Source of the DNA: JAHCHG01 sp965214585
GTDB lineage: Bacteria; Acidobacteriota; Blastocatellia; Pyrinomonadales; Pyrinomonadaceae
NCBI GenBank assembly: GCA_965214585.1
Contig: OZ243957.1
Span: forward strand, 3,162,001-3,226,000
DNA length: 64,000 nt
Direction of reading: 5' to 3'
Below are positions 48,137 to 56,113 of the stretch, in pieces. The translations under genes were made by a program, and so were the position numbers. A model generated the notes under the pieces. It was not told the DNA's origin. It saw only the letters and a list, made by a program, of their open reading frames with translations, and did not search any database. Within the stretch, counting starts at the first letter, position 1. Each line of letters starts with the position of its first letter.

Positions 48137-49282
48137 TTACTCATTTCCAATTTTATAAAATTCTAAAATTTTGCTCCACTCTTCAATGTGAAAACTCTTT
48201 ACTGCGGTTGAATTTTCAGCATCCGTTATTAGATTTTTCGTGTAAATTTCGATAAACGAATTGTAATTATCAATAAAACGCAAATAATATTTCAGCGTAG
48301 TGAGAATTCCGTTAGCGATAATATCAAAACCTTTTTGTCGTTTTATTTCCAATATATATTCTGAAACTTCCTTTTCTGTCTTAGCATTTTCAAAGCCGTT
48401 TTTATAAGTTGTCAAAATATAATAGCGGTCAATTTCAACTTTTTCTATCTTCTTAACAATGTCAAAAATCAAGTATTTATCAATCGGAATATTGTGTTTG
48501 ATTTCAATAATCTCAAAAGGATTTTCAGCTTCGTCATAAATTTCAATATCCCCGAAACCGTGTTTGTCGGAAGAAGTATGAACTTGCAAGGGAAGTAATT
48601 TTTTATTTTTAAATCGCTCAAATTTCGGCAATAAAATTTCGTAAATCGAATAAATTGCCACAACTGGAAGTCGTGAACTGAGTTTTATTGCAAAATGTTT
48701 TTGCAGCATCTCCAAAACAATCTGAATATTTATCGTCGAAATATCTTTGCTGTCTTCTTTTGCCAACTTAAAAATCAATTCGTCTTGTTTTGAAAGTTCG
48801 ATGAGATTTGCAAAAAGATAAATAAGATAAGTTTTCGGATTTTGATTGTATTCTTCGATCTGCTCGAAAACATTCAAAAAACTTTCTTTCAACTTTTTAC
48901 TGCGAATCTTGAGATTTACGCCGTTTTCTTTATTCCACTTAATTTTTTCTCTTGTCGCTAAAGTCAAAAAAGAACTTTCCTTATTGGCATATTTTGGAAA
49001 ATGTTCTTTAAAAAACGGCGATGTAATTCTGGTGTCCAGACTTCGCGCTGAATATCCGTTTTCAAAATCGGTTCGATGCAGACGAACATCTTGTTTCGGT
49101 TCAATTATCTTTTTCAAAAGGCTTGTTGCCAAAGCCGAAACGATTGATTTATTACTGCCGATTTTCTCGATCAAAAGATCAATGTCTTTCCTGATTTTCG
49201 GCGAAACATTTGTCGCTTCACCGCTTGCAATCAGTTGATTTGCATCAGACAGAGCCGTTTCTAATTCTTCTCTTTCACTCAT
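48137..49282 (-). CDS. Putative type II restriction endonuclease
   Basis: A 381-residue protein encoded immediately after, and overlapping by four bases, a DNA methyltransferase. The N-terminal region contains GYSARSLDTRITSPFFKEHF. A PD-(D/E)XK-like core is visible at about 240-268: HGFGDIEIYD then FEIIEIKHN, giving an Asp ... Glu-x-Lys arrangement. The rest is helical. It is expected to cut unmodified DNA at the site protected by the methyltransferase. The recognition sequence cannot be told. The family name is not assigned with confidence. Confidence 0.75.
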   Translation of the reverse strand: MSEREELETALSDANQLIASGEATNVSPKIRKDIDLLIEKIGSNKSIVSALATSLLKKIIEPKQDVRLHRTDFENGYSARSLDTRITSPFFKEHFPKYANKESSFLTLATREKIKWNKENGVNLKIRSKKLKESFLNVFEQIEEYNQNPKTYLIYLFANLIELSKQDELIFKLAKEDSKDISTINIQIVLEMLQKHFAIKLSSRLPVVAIYSIYEILLPKFERFKNKKLLPLQVHTSSDKHGFGDIEIYDEAENPFEIIEIKHNIPIDKYLIFDIVKKIEKVEIDRYYILTTYKNGFENAKTEKEVSEYILEIKRQKGFDIIANGILTTLKYYLRFIDNYNSFIEIYTKNLITDAENSTAVKSFHIEEWSKILEFYKIGNE

Positions 49283-50313
49283 ACAAAAAGTTCAGGCTGT
49301 AAATCTGTTTCGCTTAATCGTTCGTTTGCCAACTCGACATATTCGGGATTTATCTCGATTCCAAGATAATCTCGATCCAAAGTTTTCGCCGCAACGCAAG
49401 TTGTTCCGCTTCCGCAAAACGGGTCTAAAACCAAATCGCCTTTTTTGCTTAAAAGTTTTATCAATTCCTGAATGATATAAGTCGGATAAACGGCGGGATG
49501 TTTATTGTCCTTTGTGCTTTCAACGGGACTTTCTATCAAATCCTTTTTCATTTTGTTGCCCAAAATGTTGATTATCGTAAAGCCCCTGTTTTTAATTTGA
49601 TTGTTTCGTCCGCCTTCTTGTCCGCCGTAAGCTAATTTGTGAACTCCGCGAATTTTCATCCTAAATCCCGTAATTTCGCCTTCGTGAACTAAGTTTATCG
49701 TTTTTTTAAGCTCTGCTTCGGCGGACTTTTTTTCTTTTTCGCTTAAACTCGAATTTCTAATCAAATCAAAATATTTCCTGCCGAGTTTCTTTGACGGTTT
49801 TCCGTTTCCGCTTTTGTTCAAAACGTCTAAATGGCTCAAATATTCATCCAAGTTGAACTGATATTTTTTAGATTTTGCAAAAATAAAAAAAGGTTCTGTC
49901 GCTTGAATCAATTTTCGTTTTTCCTGTCTGGGAGTCGGATTTAATTTTGACCAAGTAAGTTGATTTATCAGATTAGCATCCGTTTCTTTCGTTGCTTGAA
50001 TGGCGAATTTATAAGGAAGCAACGCGAGATTTCCGTCCAGATATTTGTCGCCCAAGTTAAAAACTATCGTTCCCGTTTCTTTAATAATCCGAAAACATTG
50101 TTTGAAAACCTCAAGCAAATTTTCAAGATACTCGGTTTCATCTTCTTCATTGCCGATTCCGTTTTTGCCGTTTCCATAATCTCTCTGCTGAAAATAAGGC
50201 GGTGAAGTGATTATCAGATCAATCGAATCGGACGCAATATTATCAGTTAAAAACTCCAAACAATCTTCCGCAATAATCAAATTTTTTAATTCTATTTTAT
50301 GCTGTGCCTGCAT
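49279..50313 (-). CDS. DNA methyltransferase, beta-class N4-cytosine/N6-adenine type
   Basis: A 344-residue enzyme with the catalytic motif TSPPY (residues 36-40) near the N-terminus, a target-recognition region in the middle (about 130-255), and the SAM-binding motif DPFCGSGTTCVAAKTL followed by YLGIEINPEYVELA near the C-terminus. This IV-before-I order defines the beta class, and SPPY rather than DPPY favours N4-cytosine. It is the first gene of the R-M operon, upstream of the nuclease. Confidence 0.88.
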   Translation of the reverse strand: MQAQHKIELKNLIIAEDCLEFLTDNIASDSIDLIITSPPYFQQRDYGNGKNGIGNEEDETEYLENLLEVFKQCFRIIKETGTIVFNLGDKYLDGNLALLPYKFAIQATKETDANLINQLTWSKLNPTPRQEKRKLIQATEPFFIFAKSKKYQFNLDEYLSHLDVLNKSGNGKPSKKLGRKYFDLIRNSSLSEKEKKSAEAELKKTINLVHEGEITGFRMKIRGVHKLAYGGQEGGRNNQIKNRGFTIINILGNKMKKDLIESPVESTKDNKHPAVYPTYIIQELIKLLSKKGDLVLDPFCGSGTTCVAAKTLDRDYLGIEINPEYVELANERLSETDLQPELFV

Positions 50314-50450
50314 AATCTGATTATAAGTCAGATTATTTTTGAGTAAAGTTTAATAACTCAAAATTTTTATTTTTCATTACTATTTAAACAGCAAACAGGC
50401 TGAAAAACTAATTCCAACCTGTTTTTTCCTGCTTTATTTTTATATAAGTT

Positions 50451-50915
50451 TCATTTCATATAACCGCCTTTGAGCATCGTCATCGCGTCTGTTTCGTCTT
50501 CCGCGCAAGGAGCGCAGTTTGTGCCGATTCCGTCAACGGGACCTTCGTATTCCCATTTGAAAATCTTGTTGTAACTGCCGCGCGGATTGATTACTCTCAG
50601 ATTATTTCCCGTCGGAATCGCAAATAAAATTAAGCCGTTCGGGAATTTTACTTCAAAACCTTTTCTGCCCTGAATTGTTTTTGCGCCGAGATATTCGAGT
50701 TCGTATTCTTTTGAATCGCTTCCGTAGGCATAAGTAATTTTCGAGCGTTCGCCTTCGTTTGTCCAGAAGGAAAAATGTTCGTAATTTTTCTGACCGATCT
50801 TTCCCGTCGCATAATTGGCGACTTTGTTTTCGGACATTTCGTCTTGCGCGAAAGACGCTTGAAACGCCGCGCCGGTGATGAAAATGAATGTTGAAATAAT
50901 AAATAACTTTTTCAT
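50451..50915 (-). CDS. Secreted hypothetical protein
   Basis: A 154-residue protein with a Sec signal peptide (MKKLFIISTFIFITGAAFQASFA). The mature part is beta-rich: YEHFSFWTNEGERSKITYAYG, then FEVKFPNGLILFAIPTGNNL, ending with a CAPCAEDETDAM cysteine pair. No family recognised. It follows another secreted hypothetical on the same strand by 19 bases. Confidence 0.62.
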   Translation of the reverse strand: MKKLFIISTFIFITGAAFQASFAQDEMSENKVANYATGKIGQKNYEHFSFWTNEGERSKITYAYGSDSKEYELEYLGAKTIQGRKGFEVKFPNGLILFAIPTGNNLRVINPRGSYNKIFKWEYEGPVDGIGTNCAPCAEDETDAMTMLKGGYMK

Positions 50916-50934
50916 TTGATTTTTCTCCTTACAA

Positions 50935-51441
50935 TTATTTTTTGCCTTTCTTTCCGCAGTCTGATGCTTCGACCAACGCTTTTAATTCATCGTTGTCGCG
51001 TTTGGCGATCAGATCGTCCATTGCGACGGATTTTGCTTTCGGGTTTTCGGCGACCATCGCTTCGTAGGATTTCAGCATACTCTGTAAGCCGGCGAGTTGG
51101 GCGGCGTTTTCGTTTTCGGCTTGGTCGGGATTGGTCAATTTGAAAACCGCCATTCCGAGCGATTGCTGAATCAGCAATTCGCCGGCGAATTTGTTTTTCT
51201 TCTTTAAAGCGTCTTTTGTTACGTCGCTGCAAACCGAAATAAAGACATCTTTTGTTTCAACCAAATATCGGAAAGCATTTTCGCGGTAACTTTTCGCTTT
51301 TTCATCAAACGGTTTTTCTTCGAGAAAAGACGTGATATTGACCAAAAGCGCGGTATTTTTTTCTTTGTCGGTTTGCGCCGATGCGATTTGTGCCGTTAAG
51401 CCGACGAACAAAAGCGTAAAAATAATTGTCAGTTTTTTCAT
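50935..51441 (-). CDS. Secreted helical hypothetical protein
   Basis: A 168-residue protein with a Sec signal peptide (MKKLTIIFTLLFVGLTAQIASA). The mature part is alpha-helical (FLEEKPFDEKAKSYRENAFRYL, KLTNPDQAENENAAQLAGLQ), a pattern common in tetratricopeptide-free periplasmic helical proteins. It has one Cys in ISVCSDVTK and one near the C-terminus. Function unknown. It is probably co-transcribed with the MBL-fold gene upstream (17-base gap) and the secreted gene downstream. Confidence 0.62.
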   Translation of the reverse strand: MKKLTIIFTLLFVGLTAQIASAQTDKEKNTALLVNITSFLEEKPFDEKAKSYRENAFRYLVETKDVFISVCSDVTKDALKKKNKFAGELLIQQSLGMAVFKLTNPDQAENENAAQLAGLQSMLKSYEAMVAENPKAKSVAMDDLIAKRDNDELKALVEASDCGKKGKK

Positions 51442-51458
51442 TTGTAGATTTCCTTTTT

Positions 51459-52388
51459 TTAGTTTATTTCAGTTTTCTTAATAGTTATTTTTCCGTTCGT
51501 TTCCGCCAAACGACAAACGGGCGTTTCAAAATCGTGATAAAAAAGGCAAATCCAATCTTCTTCAACCGCCTGTTTTAATAACTTTTTCTTGTTTTCCAAA
51601 GTTTCCATCGGATATAAATCATAACTCATAATCCACGCGGGCGAAAGATGCGCGGTTGTCGGAATCAGATCGGCAAAACCGTAAATGGTTTTATTGCCGC
51701 GTTTAAGGCGGACGGTCTGCATATTTCGATTATGTCCGCTGACGGTTTGCATCGTCAAACCTGCGGCGATTTCATAATTTTTCGGCTTTAATTCAAGCTG
51801 CCCGCTTTCTTTCAAGCAAAGCCAATTTTCCGCCAAATAACTCACTTTATCGCGCTGATTCGGATTCTCGGCGTGTTTTAATTCCGCTTCGGAAACAAAA
51901 TATCTGGCATTCGGAAATTGGGGAATTGGTCTTTGGTCTTCGATCTTTGGTCTTTGGTTTTCGGAATTTGAAATCTGAGATTTGAAATTCAAATTCTCCC
52001 CATCTCCCCTTCTCCCTATCTCCCCTTCTAATGCAGTATTCCCGCCCGCGTGGTCAAAATGCAGATGCGTGTTGACGACGATTGAAATGTCTTCGGGTTT
52101 GCAGTTCGTTTTCTCGAAAAGAGTTTCGGCAAGCGGTTTTTCGCGGAAAATTCCGTAAATCTCGATTTCCTTTTCCGACCATTTTTCGCCGATTCCGGTT
52201 TCGATCAGAATTTTCTCATCAGGAGTTTCAACGAATAAACAATTGGTTTGCAGTTTTATTCGGTTTAATTCGTCGGGCGCACACTTCTTTTGCCAAAGCA
52301 CTCGCGGAACAACGCCGAACATCGCCCCGCCGTCAAGCCTGAACTCCGCATCGGAAACAATTTCAACTCGATAATCACCTAATAACAT
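51459..52388 (-). CDS. MBL-fold metallo-hydrolase carrying an in-frame repeat insertion
   Basis: A 309-residue protein. The zinc motif is THLHFDHAGGN (H108, H110, D112, H113). Later ligands are in TVSGHNRNMQTV and FYHDFETP. It resembles the lactonase/glyoxalase-like MBL group. Between GGNTAL and FPNARYFVSEAE, which are normally about a dozen residues apart, lies a low-complexity stretch of about 37 residues (121-157) encoded by tandem 7-8-base repeats (51918-52028). The frame is preserved. Substrate unknown. Confidence 0.85.
   Translation of the reverse strand: MLLGDYRVEIVSDAEFRLDGGAMFGVVPRVLWQKKCAPDELNRIKLQTNCLFVETPDEKILIETGIGEKWSEKEIEIYGIFREKPLAETLFEKTNCKPEDISIVVNTHLHFDHAGGNTALEGEIGRRGDGENLNFKSQISNSENQRPKIEDQRPIPQFPNARYFVSEAELKHAENPNQRDKVSYLAENWLCLKESGQLELKPKNYEIAAGLTMQTVSGHNRNMQTVRLKRGNKTIYGFADLIPTTAHLSPAWIMSYDLYPMETLENKKKLLKQAVEEDWICLFYHDFETPVCRLAETNGKITIKKTEIN
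51918..52028 (-). repeat. Tandem 7-8-base repeats inside the MBL-fold gene
   Basis: On the minus strand: a GGGGAGA-type block (52028-51995), then TTTCAAA, TCTCAGA, TTTCAAA, then ACCAAAG, ACCAAAG, ATCGAAG, ACCAAAG. Three different short units are joined, all with a period of seven or eight, and the total length keeps the reading frame. Confidence 0.75.
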
Positions 52389-52389
52389 A

Positions 52390-52447
52390 ACAAAAAACGG
52401 ATAACGAATAATTCATTTTTATTATCCATTATCCGTTATCTGTTTTC
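52390..52447. repeat. Inverted pair of GATAAC heptads before the MBL-fold gene
   Basis: ACGGATAACGAATAAT (52397-52412) faces ATTATCCATTATCCGTTATC (52421-52440). On the minus strand the right arm reads CAGATAA, CGGATAA, TGGATAA. It sits between the parvulin stop and the MBL-fold start, leaving no visible ribosome site for the latter. Confidence 0.7.
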
Positions 52448-52459
52448 CATCAACAAAGC

Positions 52460-53923
52460 CTATTTTTTCGGCTGTTTCGGTTTTGGAGCGTCGTCGCCGT
52501 CTTCCGCAGGCGGTTTCGGCATATCTTCGCCCTGCGGCATTTGCTGTTGCTGCATCTGCTGCATCTGCTGCTCCATTTGCTGCTGCTGCTGTTTCTGCAT
52601 CTGCTCGATTTGTTCCTTCGAAGGTTCGGGAACTTTGAAATCTTCGGGAATTGAAACGGGATTGTTCGCCACGATTTCATCCAAGACCTGTTTTTGTTTT
52701 TCCGATTCGAGTTTTGCCCGCACGAAATCTTCAACCGGCATTTCGCGTCCCATCGGATTGTTCGGGTCTTTGACCGTTGTTGTCAGCAAAATATGGCGCA
52801 CGTCGTAAGTTTCCTGCTGGTTGCCTTCGGCATCTTTCGGCGCGTCTTTCGATGCGCCTTTTCTTTCGAGTTTTATAATGTGATAGCCGTAAGGCGTTTC
52901 GACCAGATTATCGGCAATGCCGCCCGGTTGGAGTCCGAGCGCGGCTTGCTCAAATTCCGGCATCATTTGTCCTTTGGAAACGTCTTTGTAAATTCCGCCC
53001 TGCAAATTTCCTTCCGGGTCTTTATTTCCGGGGTCTTGTGAAAATTCGTCGGCTAATTTTGCGAAATCTTCGCCCGATTTCGCGCGTTTTAATATTTCCA
53101 ACGCCTTTGTTTTTTTCGTTTCGGGATTCAGATCAGGATTTGCGGCGATATATTTTTTTACGTCTTCGTCGGTAACTTCCGCTTTCTTCGCCAAAACTTC
53201 GCGCGAATAAAGCTGCGCCAAAAGCTGCGCTTGTTGGAGTTTTGTTTGCAGTTCGACTTTTTTCTTGAATTCTTCGCCGAGTTTGCCCATATTTTCCTTG
53301 GCTTCCTTTTCGTAAATCTTGATCTTCGCAAAGTATTCCTTAGCCTGCTGCTTTTGTTCTTCGGTTAATTCCTGCTCCTTCATTGCCGGATTGCTTTCTT
53401 TGAGAAGCGCAATTTTGGAATCGAGAAATTGTTTGAATTCTTCTTCGTGCCGGCGTTGTTCGGAAGTTCCGCCCAAACCGACCTTGCTCCAAAATGAGTT
53501 CGTTTCGGGTTTCGCGCCCCAAAATTCCTTCACGCGGGCTTCGTCAATAAATCCGAACGGCGGCATCGGACCTTTATCTTTGTTGATTTCCTTATCGTAA
53601 CTGACAGCGAGAATTTCAGCTTCGATGTTTTCCATTTCGTGCGCGATATTTTCTCTCGAATCAAAACCTTCTTTTCTCGCCTGACTTGCCACCGCCAGCA
53701 GTTGTTTCAGATTTTCCGCCTGATCCTTTCGTACTTCCGGGTTTTCCGCCATTCGTTTAAGCATCATCGGATCTGCATCTTTTAAGATCAACTGCATTTC
53801 TTCCGCCGATATGCTGTTTAGTGATCCGCCGTGTCCGGCAACATTTTTCTTCCAAAAAACAAGTCCGATTCCGACAGCCAAAACCGCCGCGATAACTATT
53901 AATCCTTTTGTTAAATTACTCAA
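52460..53923 (-). CDS. SurA/PpiC-type (parvulin) peptidyl-prolyl isomerase
   Basis: A 487-residue protein. An N-terminal hydrophobic segment (LTKGLIVIAAVLAVGIGLVFW) anchors or exports it. A SurA-like helical chaperone region runs to about 280. The parvulin domain (about 285-365) has FAKLADEFSQDPGNKDPEG, GMxP-type QMMPEFEQAALGLQPG and TPYGYHIIKLE. The tail (about 430-487) is a Gln/Met tract (QMEQQMQQMQQQQMP) followed by acidic/Pro residues. It is likely a periplasmic foldase. The Gln/Met-rich tail is unusual for SurA/PpiC proteins. Confidence 0.88.
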   Translation of the reverse strand: MSNLTKGLIVIAAVLAVGIGLVFWKKNVAGHGGSLNSISAEEMQLILKDADPMMLKRMAENPEVRKDQAENLKQLLAVASQARKEGFDSRENIAHEMENIEAEILAVSYDKEINKDKGPMPPFGFIDEARVKEFWGAKPETNSFWSKVGLGGTSEQRRHEEEFKQFLDSKIALLKESNPAMKEQELTEEQKQQAKEYFAKIKIYEKEAKENMGKLGEEFKKKVELQTKLQQAQLLAQLYSREVLAKKAEVTDEDVKKYIAANPDLNPETKKTKALEILKRAKSGEDFAKLADEFSQDPGNKDPEGNLQGGIYKDVSKGQMMPEFEQAALGLQPGGIADNLVETPYGYHIIKLERKGASKDAPKDAEGNQQETYDVRHILLTTTVKDPNNPMGREMPVEDFVRAKLESEKQKQVLDEIVANNPVSIPEDFKVPEPSKEQIEQMQKQQQQQMEQQMQQMQQQQMPQGEDMPKPPAEDGDDAPKPKQPKK

Positions 53924-54021
53924 TTTATTTAATCCTCTCTTTTAATACGTCAGTTTGATACTAACTTTTTTAGAAATTTTAAGCTGATGAATAAAAGTAA
54001 ATAAGTAAAATAGTTCTCGAT

Positions 54022-54056
54022 TTCTACTTTTTACCTTTACCCTTTTACCTTTTACC
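54022..54056 (-). repeat. Heptad repeat across the epimerase stop codon
   Basis: The minus strand reads GGTAAAA, GGTAAAA, GGGTAAA, GGTAAAA, AGTAGAA. It begins within the final codons of the methylmalonyl-CoA epimerase gene, encoding its KGKR tail and stop, like the array at the PBP gene end (7952-7993). Confidence 0.75.
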
Positions 54057-54452
54057 TTTTTGTTCCTGAACCAATTCCAATAAAACGCCGTTCGCCGATT
54101 TCGGATGAACGAACGCGACCAGACAGTTTTCCGCGCCGATTCGCGGTTGTTCGTCTATTAAACGCACGCCTTCGGCTTTTAGTTTCGCCAAAGACGCTTC
54201 GATGTCTTCGACCTCGACGGCAATATGATGAATTCCGCCGCCGCGTTTTTCCAAAAACTTCGCAATCGGCGAATCGTCCGCCGTCGGCTCAAGCAATTCT
54301 ATATTAGTTTCGCCAATCGGCAGCATCGCCACACGAACTTTCTGATCTTCCACCGTTTCCGTATGGATGTTTTTCAGTCCAAGCGCGTTTTCCCAAAATT
54401 TTAACGCTTCGTCAATTCCTTTTGTCGCAATTCCTAAATGACTGATTTTCAT
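54045..54452 (-). CDS. mce: Methylmalonyl-CoA epimerase
   Basis: A 135-residue VOC-fold protein, the usual length. It has MKISHLGIATKGIDEALKFW (first metal His), NIELLEPTADDSPIAKFLEKRGGGIHHIAVEV (second half with His pair), and a terminal Glu ligand in GVLLELVQE. It interconverts (S)- and (R)-methylmalonyl-CoA in propionyl-CoA metabolism. ATG 54452 is chosen; a longer frame runs through the upstream small gene. MeaB is encoded two genes upstream, but the mutase itself is not in this window. Confidence 0.93.
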   Translation of the reverse strand: MKISHLGIATKGIDEALKFWENALGLKNIHTETVEDQKVRVAMLPIGETNIELLEPTADDSPIAKFLEKRGGGIHHIAVEVEDIEASLAKLKAEGVRLIDEQPRIGAENCLVAFVHPKSANGVLLELVQEQKGKR

Positions 54453-54457
54453 AAACT

Positions 54458-54685
54458 TTAAAATTTTATCGGGCGATAAACTATTGCCCCCTCGTCGCCG
54501 ATTGCAACAATTGCATCGGTTTCTTCCCAATTATTTGCTTGAATTACGGAGTCAAATATCTCATCCAGTCGCTCATCGTAAATTCGGTGCAAATTTTTTG
54601 CCCAAGCCAACCCAAAATTAGATGGTATAGAAGCCTTCGATTCGGTTCGCTTAGTCGCGTTCACAAATATAAAGTATTGTCCCAT
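54458..54685 (-). CDS. Small hypothetical protein between meaB and mce
   Basis: A 75-residue protein: YFIFVNATKRTESKASIPSN, then GLAWAKNLHRIYDERLDEIF and TDAIVAIGDEGAIVYRP. It is alpha/beta in pattern, with no membrane segment. It starts 6 bases after the meaB stop and ends 5 bases before mce, so it is part of the operon. No family is recognised. A role linked to methylmalonyl-CoA metabolism is only suggested by position. Confidence 0.6.
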   Translation of the reverse strand: MGQYFIFVNATKRTESKASIPSNFGLAWAKNLHRIYDERLDEIFDSVIQANNWEETDAIVAIGDEGAIVYRPIKF

Positions 54686-54691
54686 ATATTT

Positions 54692-55633
54692 CTATTTTAG
54701 TATTTCCTCAATCGCCGAATAAGGATCGTTCGTCTTTTCCGCAATTTCGCGTGCCAATCTGTCTAGTTTTTCGCTCGTTCCGTTTCGCTTTAAAACGTCG
54801 GCGAGAAGTTTTTCCTGCAATAATTCGAGCAAACGCCATTTTGCAATTGCTTTTCGGCGTTCCGAATTTTCGCCGGTTTTTTGAAATTCTTCATAACTTT
54901 CGATGGCTTTTGACAAATCTTCGATGCCTCTGTTTTCCGTCGCAACGGTTTTGACAATCGGCGGATTCCAAAAATCGGGACGATGCGCCAAACTTAAAAG
55001 TGCTTCAAGTTCCTTTTCCGTTCGCAAAACGCCTTCGCGGTCAGCTTTATTTATTGCAAAAACATCGCCGATTTCCATAATTCCGGCTTTTATCGCCTGT
55101 ATGTCGTCGCCCATTCCGGGAACTAAAACGACGACGGAAACATCAGCCGTTTTGACGATTTCGACTTCATCCTGCCCGACTCCGACGGTTTCGACGATAA
55201 TTTTTTCATAACCCGCCGCGTCCAAAATCGCCACCGCGTCAACCGTCGCACGCGATAAACCGCCAAGCTGCCCGCGAGTTGCCATCGAACGTATAAAAAC
55301 ATTCGGGTCTAAACCCAAAGTCTGCATACGGATTCTGTCGCCCAGAATCGCGCCGCCCGAAAAAGGACTCGACGGATCAACACAGACAATTCCGATCTTT
55401 TCGCCTTTTTCCCTGTAAAAAAGCGCGAGCCGATCAACCAGCGACGATTTTCCCGCGCCCGGCGAACCCGTAATACCGACGACAAGCGCGTTTCCCGTTT
55501 TCGGAAAAACCTTTTTCATCAAATCGGCGGCATCGTTCGCGCCGCTTTCAACCTTTGTAATCGCCCGCGCCACCGCCAAAGGCACGCCCGCAAAAAGTTT
55601 TTCGGTTAATTCATTTAAGTTCATCATCGCCAT
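54692..55633 (-). CDS. meaB: Methylmalonyl-CoA mutase-associated GTPase MeaB
   Basis: A 313-residue G3E-type GTPase. It has the Walker A GITGSPGAGKSSLVDRL (about 54-70), IVCVDPSSPFSGGAILGDRIRM, IVETVGVGQDEVE and NKADREG. These identify MeaB/ArgK, the chaperone that loads and protects B12-dependent methylmalonyl-CoA mutase. The N-terminus MAMMNLNEL has three possible Met starts. It forms an operon with the 75-residue gene and mce. Confidence 0.94.
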   Translation of the reverse strand: MAMMNLNELTEKLFAGVPLAVARAITKVESGANDAADLMKKVFPKTGNALVVGITGSPGAGKSSLVDRLALFYREKGEKIGIVCVDPSSPFSGGAILGDRIRMQTLGLDPNVFIRSMATRGQLGGLSRATVDAVAILDAAGYEKIIVETVGVGQDEVEIVKTADVSVVVLVPGMGDDIQAIKAGIMEIGDVFAINKADREGVLRTEKELEALLSLAHRPDFWNPPIVKTVATENRGIEDLSKAIESYEEFQKTGENSERRKAIAKWRLLELLQEKLLADVLKRNGTSEKLDRLAREIAEKTNDPYSAIEEILK

Positions 55634-56113
55634 TCCAATCCGCTATTTTCGCATCTTTTCCCAAAAAAACAAAAGCGGCGGGAGTTTTTACACAATCGCC
55701 GCTTCTGTTTATTCAAACCAATAAAACGCCGGCATCAAAGGCGGCAACCGACGCTGCAAGCGTTGAAGCAAAGTTTAAGAACTTAATAATTTACTGAAAT
55801 CTTTAGAGTTCGCCGCTTACTTTCGTGCTTCGCACTCAATGCCGCCAAGATGGACTTAAAAAAACATTTTATTTTTTTTGACTCTGAATAAGCCCTGACA
55901 TCCGACGGGACGCGGCGTAAAGCATTAGCTTTGTTTAATTACTTCGTTTAAACTGGTTAAGGCATCAGAAGAATATATCGGAAAAAATCTTTAATCTGCC
56001 GACTTTTTCCGACAAAAAAGCGGCTGAATTTTTTAAAAAATTCTAAAAAAATGAAAAGCACGGCTTGGGCTTAAAGCCGTTAGATATTGAATCAAAATGG
56101 AGAAGGAAACTCG
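55634..56113. other. Gene-free 480-base gap with repeat fragments
   Basis: A half-copy of palindrome family B (CGCCGCTTACTTTCG...AATGCCGCCAAGATGGAC, about 55810-55857) and a seven-base-stem hairpin ACGGCTT/AAGCCGT at 56060-56080 are seen. No supported gene was found. The promoter of the aminopeptidase gene must lie here but no clear hexamers stand out. Confidence 0.5.
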
